NCBI GenBank assembly: GCA_964536565.1
Contig: CAZHXK010000008.1
Coordinates: 1 to 24,893, forward strand
DNA: 24,893 nt
Direction: 5' to 3'
Source: GCA-002688135 sp964536565
GTDB taxonomy: Bacteria; Patescibacteriota; Patescibacteriia; Magasanikbacterales; GCA-002688135
Made by a program: the position numbers and the translations under genes. The notes beneath the pieces are model-generated. The model was not told the DNA's origin, searched no databases, and saw only the letters and a program-made list of their open reading frames with translations. Shown one piece after another: positions 7,208-14,878 of this stretch (within the stretch, counting starts at the first letter, position 1; each line of letters opens with the position of its first letter).

Positions 7208-7921
7208 TTATGCGAGCTCTTTATTACGAGCCACCATAAGTTGTTCTTTTTCAAATCGAATCACATCTGAATGACGCTCACCTTTCTTGTATACACCGCG
7301 TCGCAGATATTGTGTTGGTCCAACCCATGTGTCTTTCTGAATAAACATACCTGGCTCAAGAACGGCGTTGCACCCAACTTTCACTTCATCTCCAAGAATC
7401 GCTCCAAACTTGACCATGCCTGTTGTTGTATCTCCAGCTGGAACTTCTTTTGCGTCGAGTCGGTAGTTCGCCAAAATAACACCCGCACCAATGTTTGATC
7501 GAGCACCCATGATGCAGTCACCAATAAAATTGAAGTGTGGTGCTGCTGCGTAGTCAAGCATGATTGTATTTTTTGCTTCTGTGCAATGTCCGATAATTGA
7601 CCGTTCCCCCAAAATAGTGAGTCCGCGAATGTATGCTGCCGTCCCAACGATCGAGCGTGGACCAATGTAACACGGCCCCTCGATGTATGCAGTCGGTTCA
7701 ACTTTTGCCCCTGCAGCAACAATAACATCTCCTTTCAAAATCGCTTGTGGAGAAACCTCACCTTGAATCCATTGATCCTTTGGTGTTTCTGAAAACAACT
7801 TCTCCAAGTATTTTTCTGATCGATTAAAAGCCTCCCACACAAATTCAACTCCCTCAAACAGTTCCTTGTGCATGTAGTTCGTCAGATCGAAATATTTCTC
7901 CGGTGCAAATTGATTGTCCAT
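7208..7921 (-). CDS. Left-handed beta-helix (hexapeptide repeat) protein, GlmU C-terminal-like
   Basis: 237 aa. A helical N-terminal portion (about residues 1-55) leads into hexapeptide turns: AILKGDVIVAAGAKVEPTAY, IEGPCYIGPRSIVG, then IMGARSNIGAGV and FGAILGDEVKVGCNAVLEPG. This spacing makes a left-handed beta helix as in sugar acyltransferases and in the C-terminal half of sugar-1-phosphate nucleotidyltransferases. The nucleotidyltransferase domain itself is absent. It may acetylate a nucleotide-linked amino sugar, or act as a regulatory or partner subunit. The gene lies 20 nt after the NUDIX gene and one nucleotide before the methyltransferase, in the same operon. Confidence 0.75.
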   Translation of the reverse strand: MDNQFAPEKYFDLTNYMHKELFEGVEFVWEAFNRSEKYLEKLFSETPKDQWIQGEVSPQAILKGDVIVAAGAKVEPTAYIEGPCYIGPRSIVGTAAYIRGLTILGERSIIGHCTEAKNTIMLDYAAAPHFNFIGDCIMGARSNIGAGVILANYRLDAKEVPAGDTTTGMVKFGAILGDEVKVGCNAVLEPGMFIQKDTWVGPTQYLRRGVYKKGERHSDVIRFEKEQLMVARNKELA

Positions 7922-7941
7922 ATCGTAATTAAATTATTGCA

Positions 7942-8478
7942 TTATGAAATGTATGGTCGTGCGAGTGTCCACGCAGCAAGTGTCATCCCGTCATCTACCT
8001 TTCCCTCCATGATCATCTGATCAAATTCCTGAGGAGTAAATGCTACTTCCTCGATTTGCTCTGTCTCCTCCAAGTTCTGTTCTTTTTTAGTAAGTCCTTT
8101 GGCAACATATACCTTGCACACTTCATCAGTCACACCGTTCATCGGAATGAATTCTCCCACCTGCTGCATATCATCCGCTACATATCCCAATTCCTCTTCA
8201 AGCTCTTCTTTTGCAGCATCGTCGTATGTTGTCCCCTCTTTCACACTTCCACCGGCGAATTCGTATGACATACGGTCGACGAGGTAGCGATATTGATGAC
8301 CCATGAGTACGCGTCCATCTGGAAGCAATGGAATAACAAAAGCTGATCCTTTTGTGTGGACATACCAGTAATGCCCTTGTTTACCTGTTGGTAACTCAAA
8401 CTCTTTGTGCATGAACGTTGTCCACGGCGTCTTAAAAAATACCTCCTCAGATAGCGTTTTCCAAACCGGTTTTTCCAT
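7942..8478 (-). CDS. NUDIX hydrolase, ADP-ribose/nucleotide-sugar pyrophosphatase type
   Basis: 178 aa. The fold is recognised from AFVIPLLPDGRVLMGHQYRY and the NUDIX box at about residues 77-99, within EFAGGSVKEGTTYDDAAKEELEEELGY. The catalytic E-x-x-E-E part (Glu92, Glu95, Glu96) is kept. Two box positions deviate: Thr83 for the first conserved Glu and Glu91 for the usual Arg. The arrangement is like ADP-ribose and GDP-mannose pyrophosphatases, so a nucleotide-diphosphate-sugar housecleaning or supply role is reasonable. It is the first gene of the seven-gene minus operon. There is no Shine-Dalgarno; the start follows a T7 run. Confidence 0.85.
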   Translation of the reverse strand: MEKPVWKTLSEEVFFKTPWTTFMHKEFELPTGKQGHYWYVHTKGSAFVIPLLPDGRVLMGHQYRYLVDRMSYEFAGGSVKEGTTYDDAAKEELEEELGYVADDMQQVGEFIPMNGVTDEVCKVYVAKGLTKKEQNLEETEQIEEVAFTPQEFDQMIMEGKVDDGMTLAAWTLARPYIS

Positions 8479-8504
8479 AAAAAAAGGCTAATTAATCGAA
8501 AGAT

Positions 8505-8533
8505 ATCCTATCATGGACATTCGCAATGAGCAA
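8505..8533 (-). promoter_or_regulatory. Promoter of the NUDIX-to-formyltransferase operon
   Basis: On the minus strand TTGCTC (8533..8528), 17 nt and TAGGAT (8510..8505), with TG one base before the -10 (extended -10). The leader would be about 20 nt with no Shine-Dalgarno. It is weaker than the other promoters here. Its -35 lies 5 nt from the -35 of the divergent promoter. Confidence 0.55.
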
Positions 8534-8538
8534 CTACT

Positions 8539-8567
8539 TTGACAGCTTATGTGGTGCGACATACAAT
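8539..8567 (+). promoter_or_regulatory. Sigma-70-type promoter of the O-acetylation pair
   Basis: TTGACA (8539-8544), a 17-nt spacer and TACAAT (8562-8567). The ATG at 8582 is 14 nt after the -10, so the leader would be about 8-10 nt, too short for a Shine-Dalgarno, and none is seen. Confidence 0.82.
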
Positions 8568-8581
8568 AGCGAACTCACCTT

Positions 8582-9613
8582 ATGCCCCAGACATCATTTT
8601 ACGCACGATTTCGTTATGCATTAGCCCAAGCAGAGGGCCGTTTTTTTGTGACGCTCATTGCGTCTTTTTTTATTTTTGCTTCGCTATTACTAACTGCAAT
8701 TCTTCTTGTTGACCCGCATGAGGATTTTGGTACAGGAATCATTGCTCCCATCGTACTAACCAACAGAACAGAAAAGCTCGAGCTTCTTGATGCTCTCCCG
8801 GAAAAGCCAGAGATATTAGTCATGGGCTCCTCTCGCGTGTTTACCATGGATCCTGAGCAGATTACTACATTGACCGATAAAAGCGCCTTTAATGCATCCG
8901 TTTCATACGGTCGACCTGAAGATCACTTGGCAATTCTGAAGTTTCTCATCGAAGAACGTCAGGTTATTCCAGAACGACTCGTTATTGGTTTTAATGCAGG
9001 AGCATTTAACAACGACCCTATCGATCCCCAACTTCTTAACAACAAACATCTCAAAAAATACTTGGCCGATCCTGCCCCACCACTTATCCAGAGACTACCT
9101 CGGACACTCAAAGATAAAGTAAACGCTTCTTACATACGCGATATTGGACGCTCTATTTTTTTCAGCGCCACCAGCATGCCGACCGACCGCGTTTCGTTCT
9201 TTGCGAACGGTATGCAAGATACCCTATTTGTTCCATATGATGAGGCTAAAATTCTAGACAACTACTACAGAGCGCTAGCGTTATTTGAGGGCCTCAATGA
9301 GCCCAACTGGGATCGACTTGAGGCATTCCGTGCACTTGTTCGATATTCAATGGACCATAGTATCGAGATTGATGTCGTGCTGATGCCCATGCCGCACATC
9401 ACTCGATCTCAACTTGAGGTTGATACGAATATTACTGCGATCGAGGATGCACTCAGAGAATTTTTCACGGATCAAATGCCATCTTCAGTTACGTTTCATG
9501 ACTTTGCTACGACTGATGCGTTTGGTGGCGATGAACAGAACTTCCGCGATCCAACACACGCTGGGATTGCGAACATGCGCATGATTACCACCAGTATATT
9601 TGAGGCCTTATGA
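8582..9613 (+). CDS. Membrane-anchored SGNH-like protein, partner of MBOAT O-acyltransferase
   Basis: 343 aa. One membrane segment at about residues 21-43 is followed by an extracytoplasmic domain. Residues 78-90 read EILVMGSSRVFTM, the block I Ser motif (GSSR) of the SGNH/DltD-AlgJ-like group, and near the C-terminus RDPTHAG supplies the Asp323/His326 pair. It probably completes transfer of acetyl groups from the MBOAT protein to a glycan outside the membrane. Its stop overlaps the start of the MBOAT gene as ATGA. Family membership is inferred from motif order and context; overall similarity to known DltD or AlgJ looks low. Confidence 0.75.
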   Translation: MPQTSFYARFRYALAQAEGRFFVTLIASFFIFASLLLTAILLVDPHEDFGTGIIAPIVLTNRTEKLELLDALPEKPEILVMGSSRVFTMDPEQITTLTDKSAFNASVSYGRPEDHLAILKFLIEERQVIPERLVIGFNAGAFNNDPIDPQLLNNKHLKKYLADPAPPLIQRLPRTLKDKVNASYIRDIGRSIFFSATSMPTDRVSFFANGMQDTLFVPYDEAKILDNYYRALALFEGLNEPNWDRLEAFRALVRYSMDHSIEIDVVLMPMPHITRSQLEVDTNITAIEDALREFFTDQMPSSVTFHDFATTDAFGGDEQNFRDPTHAGIANMRMITTSIFEAL

Positions 9614-11007
9614 TTTTCAATTCATACATTTTTCTACTTGTCTTCTTCCCTATCGCATGGGTCGGTTTTTGGGCGCTGAAAGGAAAACAACCTCGATACA
9701 TCTGGCTGACGCTAGCGAGCTATCTCTTCTATGGATATTGGGATTGGCGGTTTACCGGACTACTATTGGTTTCTACCATGATCGATTTTTATGTTGCGCG
9801 GCAAATCCCGAAGCACACCGGTAGAAATAAAAAACTTGTCCTCTTTGTATCGCTTCTTGCGAATCTTGGCATGCTTGCCTTCTTTAAGTACTTCAATTTC
9901 ACCGTGGACTCTCTGCAGTCACTATTCAGGCTCTTTCAACTCTCACCGACACTGCCAAACCTCGACATTATTTTGCCAGTTGGAATTTCTTTCTTCACCT
10001 TCCAAACCATGAGCTACACCATCGACGTATATCGAGGGAAGCTCAAACCAACCAACAACTTCATGGAGTTTGCATGTTACGTCTCCCTGTTCCCGCAACT
10101 TGTTGCCGGGCCGATCGTTCGCTTCTCCGATATTGTCGACGATTTGGATAACATAGACAGCGGAGGCAGAACACAGATGTTCCATCGTGGTGCTTCCATG
10201 TTTATTGTTGGTTTGGCCAAGAAAGTCATCATCGCTGATACCGTTGCATTTTTTATCAATCCGTTATTCGCAGATACCGCAGTACTCACAAGCATGACTG
10301 CGTGGGTAGCAATTCTTGGTTACACAATTCAGCTTTACTTTGATTTCTCGGGATACTCTGACATGGCACTTGGCCTCGGACTTTTGTTTGGCTTGAAGTT
10401 CCCACAGAACTTTCACTCACCTTACAAATCCGTCGACATCCAGGATTTTTGGAGGAGATGGCACATGTCTTTGTCTGCATGGCTGAAAGACTATTTATAT
10501 ATTCCATTGGGAGGTTCTCGCAAAGGTGATGTTCGTACGTTTGTGAATATGGGACTGACTATGTTGCTGGGTGGACTGTGGCATGGTGCGAGTTGGAACT
10601 TTGTTGTGTGGGGTGCAATTCATGGCACACTACTTGGTATTACTAAGTTGATTAAACCCTGGTACGATACCCTCAACTATTGGTTCCGGCGCATCCTCAC
10701 CCTTGCCCTCGTGATGTTCGCATGGATCTTCTTCCGCAATGAAACATATACTGATTCAGTGAATATGCTTTCCGCAATGTTCTCGTTTGGAAATTGGACC
10801 ATGCCGAGCACGTGGAATTTTGAATCTCAAATCATATTGTTCGGTATGATGCTTGTCGCATCACTTATCGCACTCTTCTCTCCAAACTCTTACGAAATTA
10901 CCTACTCAACTAAAAAAAGCGCCGCCATTGCGCTCGCTTTTCTCTTGATTACGTGTTTAGTTCTCATGAACTACACACAAGTCGTATTCTTGTATTACCA
11001 GTTCTAG
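9610..11007 (+). CDS. MBOAT-family O-acyltransferase (AlgI/DltB type)
   Basis: 465 aa, polytopic. Diagnostic stretches are ILPVGISFFTFQTMSYTID (about 121-139), FDFSGYSDMALGLG (about 244-257), WRRWHMSLSAWLKDYLYIPLGG (281-302, His285) and GGLWHGASWNFVVWGAIHG (321-339, the conserved membrane His325). This is the AlgI/PatA layout at the usual length for the family. It moves an acyl group, most likely acetyl, across the membrane for O-acylation of a surface polymer, working with the SGNH-like protein encoded just before it. Start ATG 9610 overlaps the upstream TGA by four bases. No terminator follows directly. Confidence 0.93.
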   Translation: MIFNSYIFLLVFFPIAWVGFWALKGKQPRYIWLTLASYLFYGYWDWRFTGLLLVSTMIDFYVARQIPKHTGRNKKLVLFVSLLANLGMLAFFKYFNFTVDSLQSLFRLFQLSPTLPNLDIILPVGISFFTFQTMSYTIDVYRGKLKPTNNFMEFACYVSLFPQLVAGPIVRFSDIVDDLDNIDSGGRTQMFHRGASMFIVGLAKKVIIADTVAFFINPLFADTAVLTSMTAWVAILGYTIQLYFDFSGYSDMALGLGLLFGLKFPQNFHSPYKSVDIQDFWRRWHMSLSAWLKDYLYIPLGGSRKGDVRTFVNMGLTMLLGGLWHGASWNFVVWGAIHGTLLGITKLIKPWYDTLNYWFRRILTLALVMFAWIFFRNETYTDSVNMLSAMFSFGNWTMPSTWNFESQIILFGMMLVASLIALFSPNSYEITYSTKKSAAIALAFLLITCLVLMNYTQVVFLYYQF

Positions 11008-11010
11008 ACC

Positions 11011-11039
11011 TTGACAGCGGGCGTATCACATGCTAGCTT
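11011..11039 (+). promoter_or_regulatory. Promoter of the small CxxC gene
   Basis: TTGACA (11011-11016), 17 nt and TAGCTT (11034-11039) with TG one base before the -10 (extended -10). It starts 3 nt after the MBOAT stop codon. The predicted leader is about 29 nt and holds a GGAG Shine-Dalgarno. Confidence 0.65.
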
Positions 11040-11062
11040 ACTGCTGCATAGATAATAGCATA

Positions 11063-11066
11063 GGAG
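11063..11066 (+). promoter_or_regulatory. Shine-Dalgarno that decides the start of the CxxC protein
   Basis: GGAG lies 8 nt before ATG 11075. This favours that start over the in-frame ATG at 11030, which would lie inside the promoter. Confidence 0.7.
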
Positions 11067-11074
11067 CTTCTATC

Positions 11075-11317
11075 ATGGCTGTGTGTAGCAAATGTGAGGG
11101 CCGAAAAAATATCATTCTGAGTGCCGAGCAAACAGGCTTAGGGATTGGCGCCGAGGTAACCTGTGATCAGTGCCAAGGAACTGGTGAGACGGGGATCCCT
11201 GGCGCATGCAAAACGTGCAATGACAGCAAGACCTCTATCCTTCCCGCAAGTAGATCGCCTCTTGGCATCGCCATGGAGATAGATTGCCCTGATTGTACTG
11301 CAGCGACTGCTGCGTAA
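11075..11317 (+). CDS. Small protein with four CxxC motifs, built from a tandem 41-residue duplication
   Basis: 80 aa, not recognised. Cys pairs fall at 4/7, 30/33, 45/48 and 71/74. The halves align without gaps at an offset of 41: each has CxxC near its start, LGI at 22-24 or 63-65, Glu at 27 or 68, and CxxC at its end. CDQCQGTG looks like the CxxCxGxG repeat of the DnaJ zinc domain, so each half may bind one zinc ion, or pairs from both halves may combine. There are no membrane segments and no signal peptide. It has its own promoter, Shine-Dalgarno and terminator, so its link to the glycan genes is only positional. ATG 11030 in frame is rejected because it lies in the promoter. Confidence 0.75.
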   Translation: MAVCSKCEGRKNIILSAEQTGLGIGAEVTCDQCQGTGETGIPGACKTCNDSKTSILPASRSPLGIAMEIDCPDCTAATAA

Positions 11318-11324
11318 TGAACTC

Positions 11325-11349
11325 GACCGCACATAGTGCGGTCTTTTTT
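11325..11349 (+). terminator. Rho-independent terminator after the CxxC gene
   Basis: An 8-bp perfect stem GACCGCAC/GTGCGGTC with a 3-nt loop (11325-11343) is followed by six T (11344-11349). The T run overlaps the stop codon of the convergent minus-strand GT2 gene. In the minus direction the hairpin is followed by GAGTTCATT, so it should work mainly on the plus strand. Confidence 0.92.
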
Positions 11350-12037
11350 ATTTGTGTCGACCTCTGATTGAGTGAAGATCGCGAAGAATATTGAAAATGT
11401 CTGATCCTTTTACGCGCGTGTCCGGGTCATCGTGCCATGAGATGGGTACTTCGCGAATGAGGTATCCATTTTTTTGTCCGAGCTTGAGTAGCTCGACATC
11501 GAAGACCCAACCACTTGTTTCAAGCGCCTGAAACAAGTGTTTTGTTTTTTTGTGAAACGCCTTGAATCCACACTGAGTATCGTAGAATGGGATATCAAGC
11601 ATGTATCGAATAACTTTGTTAAATACCCTCCCCTGCAGCTCGCGTAATTTGGGTTGGCGCTTTGTTAGGATGGAGTCTGGCAGCGCGCGCGAACCTATAA
11701 TAATATCTGCGTCAGTATGCTGTGTGAAAACTGCAACGTCCTCAGGTTTTGTGGAGAGATCAGCATCCAGGAATACAATCCACTCTTTTGAGGATGCTTC
11801 GACCCCTGTTTTGACCGCAGCACCTTTCCCTTTGTTCTGGGCGTGTGATATGAGCTGAACATGCGATGATGCGTGTCCTGAGGCCAGCTCGCGCGTTTTA
11901 TCCGTACTTCCGTCATCTACAACCAATACTTCATATTCGTCGCAATGCTGAGTTGCATATCCAACAACAGCATCTATCGCACGAATGATAGAAGTTTCTT
12001 CGTTGTAGGCCGGAATGATAAATGAGATTGACTTCAT
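11348..12037 (-). CDS. GT2 glycosyltransferase, ALG5/DPM-like polyprenyl-phosphate sugar synthase
   Basis: 229 aa. Residues 1-15 (MKSISFIIPAYNEET), VLVVDDGSTDKT (about 37-48), NKGKGAAVKTG and the DADLST metal site (91-96) define GT2. The later RELQGRVFNKVIRYM and the TQCGFKAF stretch match dolichyl-phosphate beta-glucosyltransferase and its bacterial relatives. It should load a sugar, possibly glucose, onto polyprenyl phosphate. Its start follows by one nucleotide the TAG of a gene whose product has a GT-C domain, a likely user of such donors. It is the last gene of its operon and meets the plus-strand terminator tail to tail. Confidence 0.87.
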   Translation of the reverse strand: MKSISFIIPAYNEETSIIRAIDAVVGYATQHCDEYEVLVVDDGSTDKTRELASGHASSHVQLISHAQNKGKGAAVKTGVEASSKEWIVFLDADLSTKPEDVAVFTQHTDADIIIGSRALPDSILTKRQPKLRELQGRVFNKVIRYMLDIPFYDTQCGFKAFHKKTKHLFQALETSGWVFDVELLKLGQKNGYLIREVPISWHDDPDTRVKGSDIFNILRDLHSIRGRHK

Positions 12038-12038
12038 A

Positions 12039-14192
12039 CTAAGCGCGCTTGGTTCTTTTGCTCATGAGCCATGCTATAAACACCGCTGCAAATATGAATA
12101 GCACAGGTTCTATAGGATATCGAAATCGTGCATAGCTTCCCAAACCTGAGCCGACCGCAAAGAAAGCGGTCATGAGAATCAGAAACAGAACTGTGGTCCG
12201 TGCGTTTCTATGAACAAGACTCATAAGTGTGCCGAGGATCGTACATAAGGCTAGCAGCGCATACAAAGCTTTAGCAGCGAGGAATGGCATGCCGCCACTA
12301 TGAAGATATCCGTCGAGCAAAGCTTTAAACTCTCCGACACCACCAGACCATGTTTTATTGAATGAGCCAACTTCAAATGCAGGGTTGACTGTTTTAGCGA
12401 TCGTAAACCACCCATCAGATGCGAAGAACGGGACGAGTGTTGAAAGCCCAATCCTCATGTATGTGACGGGATCTTCTGCAACCGTTGAGAATGCGAGCGA
12501 TGTAATAACTTGAGCTGCAGCATCTCCATTCACCTCTGCGAGCTGTGGATACACATCGTCCGGAATCGCCCCGAATTTTTGAAGTGTATACGCCTCAAGG
12601 TATTTTCCAATACTTCCCCTAACCGCAAAAGATGATCCATATGAAAATGAATCAATCTCAGCCGCATTGCGATACATCCACGGCGTAAGCATGAGCATCG
12701 GAATGATCAGAGCAAAAATTGCTGTCTTGAACGCAGGTAACACCGCTTTCGATTTTTCCTTTACTAGTATTGCTGCTGCACCGAACATTGGAATGAGGAA
12801 GATCAGTGCATATGAGACCTGTCTGATATATGTAGCAACAGCTAAGATGATGCCATACCACACAAGCTGACTGAGCTTTTTGGTTTCGAGGTAGGTGATA
12901 AAAATGTAGAAACAAGCAAAAAGCAGTACAGTAAACAATGCTTCAGTGATGAGTTGATTAGGCCAGTAAACCATGTTTGGCTCGAACGAAGTAAGCGCTG
13001 CTGCAATAAGTGCAATGTTTTGATTGAAGTGTTTTCGTGTAAAGAAATACACCATAAGTACCAGCCCCATCGATGCGATGATCTGCACGAGTACTGCCGG
13101 CCAGTACAGTCCATAACCACCACCTGTCAGCATAAGGAATACTGGGTAACCCGGCGTTCTGAAGTCATTCGGATGAAACGGCGCTACAGGAGACAGCGAA
13201 AATTCTCCATGCTGGATCATGTTTTCGGCGAGTGTGACGTACTCGACAGCATCACCATTCGGACCATACACAAAAATGTCTTGCCCTTGGGCGACCATCA
13301 GGACTGCAAACAGCAGAAGTCTGAGAATGAGCCCTGCGACAATTATTGTTTTCAGCATCTTCGGGAGTCGTTTCCAGGATGCGTGCATGAGCGCCTTCCA
13401 TTTTGCAGGATGCCATGCATGATTGAGGTTATACCAGAAAAATCTCATGTGGTACCTGAAGGGAAGTACGTTCTGGTTGGCATATCGAAGCGGTAAATAT
13501 GCTGCTAACGCAAGAACCCTGAATGCACGTAGGGTATTTTTCCACCATCCTCTTAAAAATGAGGTCCATGTTGTTTTATCTACTCCTGCAATAAACTTCT
13601 CTCTTGCGAGCCTAAGATAGTGCGCGTCTTTCTTTTTGCATCTTGCAAGATCAGGCCAATGCGACATGAGCTTCCCCTTAAGCCTCGTCTTAGTAATACC
13701 TTCTGGAAACACAAGGGACTCATGCACGCGTGACCCAGCTTTCCAATGCGTGCCCGAGGTTCGGTTTACCAATCGGTCAACCATCTCCGGATAAAAGTAT
13801 GCTTTGTCTATCGCCTTTCCGTCTACCACTGCAATACGTTCAAATCGTCCTGTTTTCATTTTGTCATTCCCCTTAACAATCTGTGCCACTTCTTTTTGTA
13901 ACGTCTCATCCAAGTACTCATCAGAGTCCACAAAAAATACCCAGTCATTTTTGCATAGATTGAAAGACTTTATCCGCATCTGCGTAAAGTTTTCAATCTC
14001 AATATTTTTCCCCTTTCCCTCGTGCTGTGGAAATATGCGCGCACCAAACTCTTTGGCGATCTCCAACGTCTTGTCTGTACTATTACCATCCAGAACAACA
14101 ATATCATCACAAAAAGATACCGACTCTAAACATTGTCGGATTGTATCTTCATTATTTAAGGTTAGAATTGCAACTGAGCATTTTGTACTCAT
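12039..14192 (-). CDS. Fusion of a WaaE/KdtX-like GT2 domain with a GT-C (ArnT/PMT-like) membrane domain
   Basis: 717 aa, two modules. Residues 1 to about 275 are a soluble GT2: CSVAILTLNNEDTIRQCLES, DDIVVLDGNSTDKT, the VDSDEYLD metal site (88-95) and the RVHE segment seen in WaaE/KdtX-like enzymes. From about 282 the chain becomes polytopic: a first membrane segment, an outer loop with GDAVEYVTLAENMIQHGEF (Asp314 is the likely catalytic acid) and PNQLITEALFTVLLF, as in PMT/ArnT glycosyltransferases. One protein may thus work on both membrane faces. Start ATG 14192 overlaps the TGA of the methyltransferase gene; the frame extends 7 codons further upstream inside that gene. No frameshift or linker repeat is seen at the junction. 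Confidence 0.85.
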   Translation of the reverse strand: MSTKCSVAILTLNNEDTIRQCLESVSFCDDIVVLDGNSTDKTLEIAKEFGARIFPQHEGKGKNIEIENFTQMRIKSFNLCKNDWVFFVDSDEYLDETLQKEVAQIVKGNDKMKTGRFERIAVVDGKAIDKAYFYPEMVDRLVNRTSGTHWKAGSRVHESLVFPEGITKTRLKGKLMSHWPDLARCKKKDAHYLRLAREKFIAGVDKTTWTSFLRGWWKNTLRAFRVLALAAYLPLRYANQNVLPFRYHMRFFWYNLNHAWHPAKWKALMHASWKRLPKMLKTIIVAGLILRLLLFAVLMVAQGQDIFVYGPNGDAVEYVTLAENMIQHGEFSLSPVAPFHPNDFRTPGYPVFLMLTGGGYGLYWPAVLVQIIASMGLVLMVYFFTRKHFNQNIALIAAALTSFEPNMVYWPNQLITEALFTVLLFACFYIFITYLETKKLSQLVWYGIILAVATYIRQVSYALIFLIPMFGAAAILVKEKSKAVLPAFKTAIFALIIPMLMLTPWMYRNAAEIDSFSYGSSFAVRGSIGKYLEAYTLQKFGAIPDDVYPQLAEVNGDAAAQVITSLAFSTVAEDPVTYMRIGLSTLVPFFASDGWFTIAKTVNPAFEVGSFNKTWSGGVGEFKALLDGYLHSGGMPFLAAKALYALLALCTILGTLMSLVHRNARTTVLFLILMTAFFAVGSGLGSYARFRYPIEPVLFIFAAVFIAWLMSKRTKRA

Positions 14193-14878
14193 ATTTTTTT
14201 GTAGACGTAACACACGTCATTTGCGAACCATTGTGTTCGTGGAAGCTTATTGTTGAATTTTCGTAACCCGCGTATCGCTGATAGCGAACCAGGTGAAAAG
14301 TATGTCCCTTCATGCCTAAAATCATCAGACATCGCCTTCTCTATTAAGTTGCTCGTGAGCACTGCAATGTGATTATTATTTTTTCTATATGATACGAGAT
14401 TGTTCGTAAAAAGAAACCCCAACTTTCCGCGTAATGATGCGATATTCGGCAGTGTGAAAATTAGCGTACCTCCTTTTGGCAACACTCGCGCAGCTTCTCT
14501 AAAAAATTTGTATGGGTTTTCAACATGCTCGAGGAATGCCGATGCAATGACCGCACCAACTTTTCCATTTTCGATAGGCCATGCCTGCGAGTTCGCATCA
14601 ACAAGACGCGTACGCTCTCTTACCCATTCATTCTTTCCATACGTATCTATATCTACACCGATCACCTCATCCACCTTGTTTTCACGAAGCCACATCATAA
14701 GAGCACCTGAACCACAGCCAACATCAACGACAGCATCGTGTGGTCGATCATGTATATGTTCTTTTATGACAGACTGGATATACGTATCCCTGCAAAGCCA
14801 CCCACCCTTTGTCAGCTTCATGGCAATATAGTCTTTTTTATCAGCAAGTTCGTCTGCCGTAAGATATGCAACTCCCAT
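14189..14878 (-). CDS. Class I SAM-dependent methyltransferase
   Basis: 229 aa. Motif I VVDVGCGSGAL at about residues 50-60, the acidic strand end VIGVDIDTYG, VGAVIASAFLEHVENPYKFF and VLPKGGTLIFTLPN form the Methyltransf_11/23 pattern. The C-terminal FSPGSLSAIRGLRKF region is likely the substrate cap. The start overlaps the TAA of the upstream GT2 by one base (TAATG) and its own TGA overlaps the start of the GT2/GT-C fusion (ATGA), so three genes are translationally linked. It probably methylates a sugar or lipid-linked glycan; the target is unknown. Confidence 0.87.
   Translation of the reverse strand: MGVAYLTADELADKKDYIAMKLTKGGWLCRDTYIQSVIKEHIHDRPHDAVVDVGCGSGALMMWLRENKVDEVIGVDIDTYGKNEWVRERTRLVDANSQAWPIENGKVGAVIASAFLEHVENPYKFFREAARVLPKGGTLIFTLPNIASLRGKLGFLFTNNLVSYRKNNNHIAVLTSNLIEKAMSDDFRHEGTYFSPGSLSAIRGLRKFNNKLPRTQWFANDVCYVYKKI

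Noticed and set aside
11030..11074. Upstream start at 11030 for the CxxC protein
   Set aside because: It lies inside the promoter and before the expected transcription start. ATG 11075 has a GGAG at the right distance, and the 41-residue repeat register starts there.
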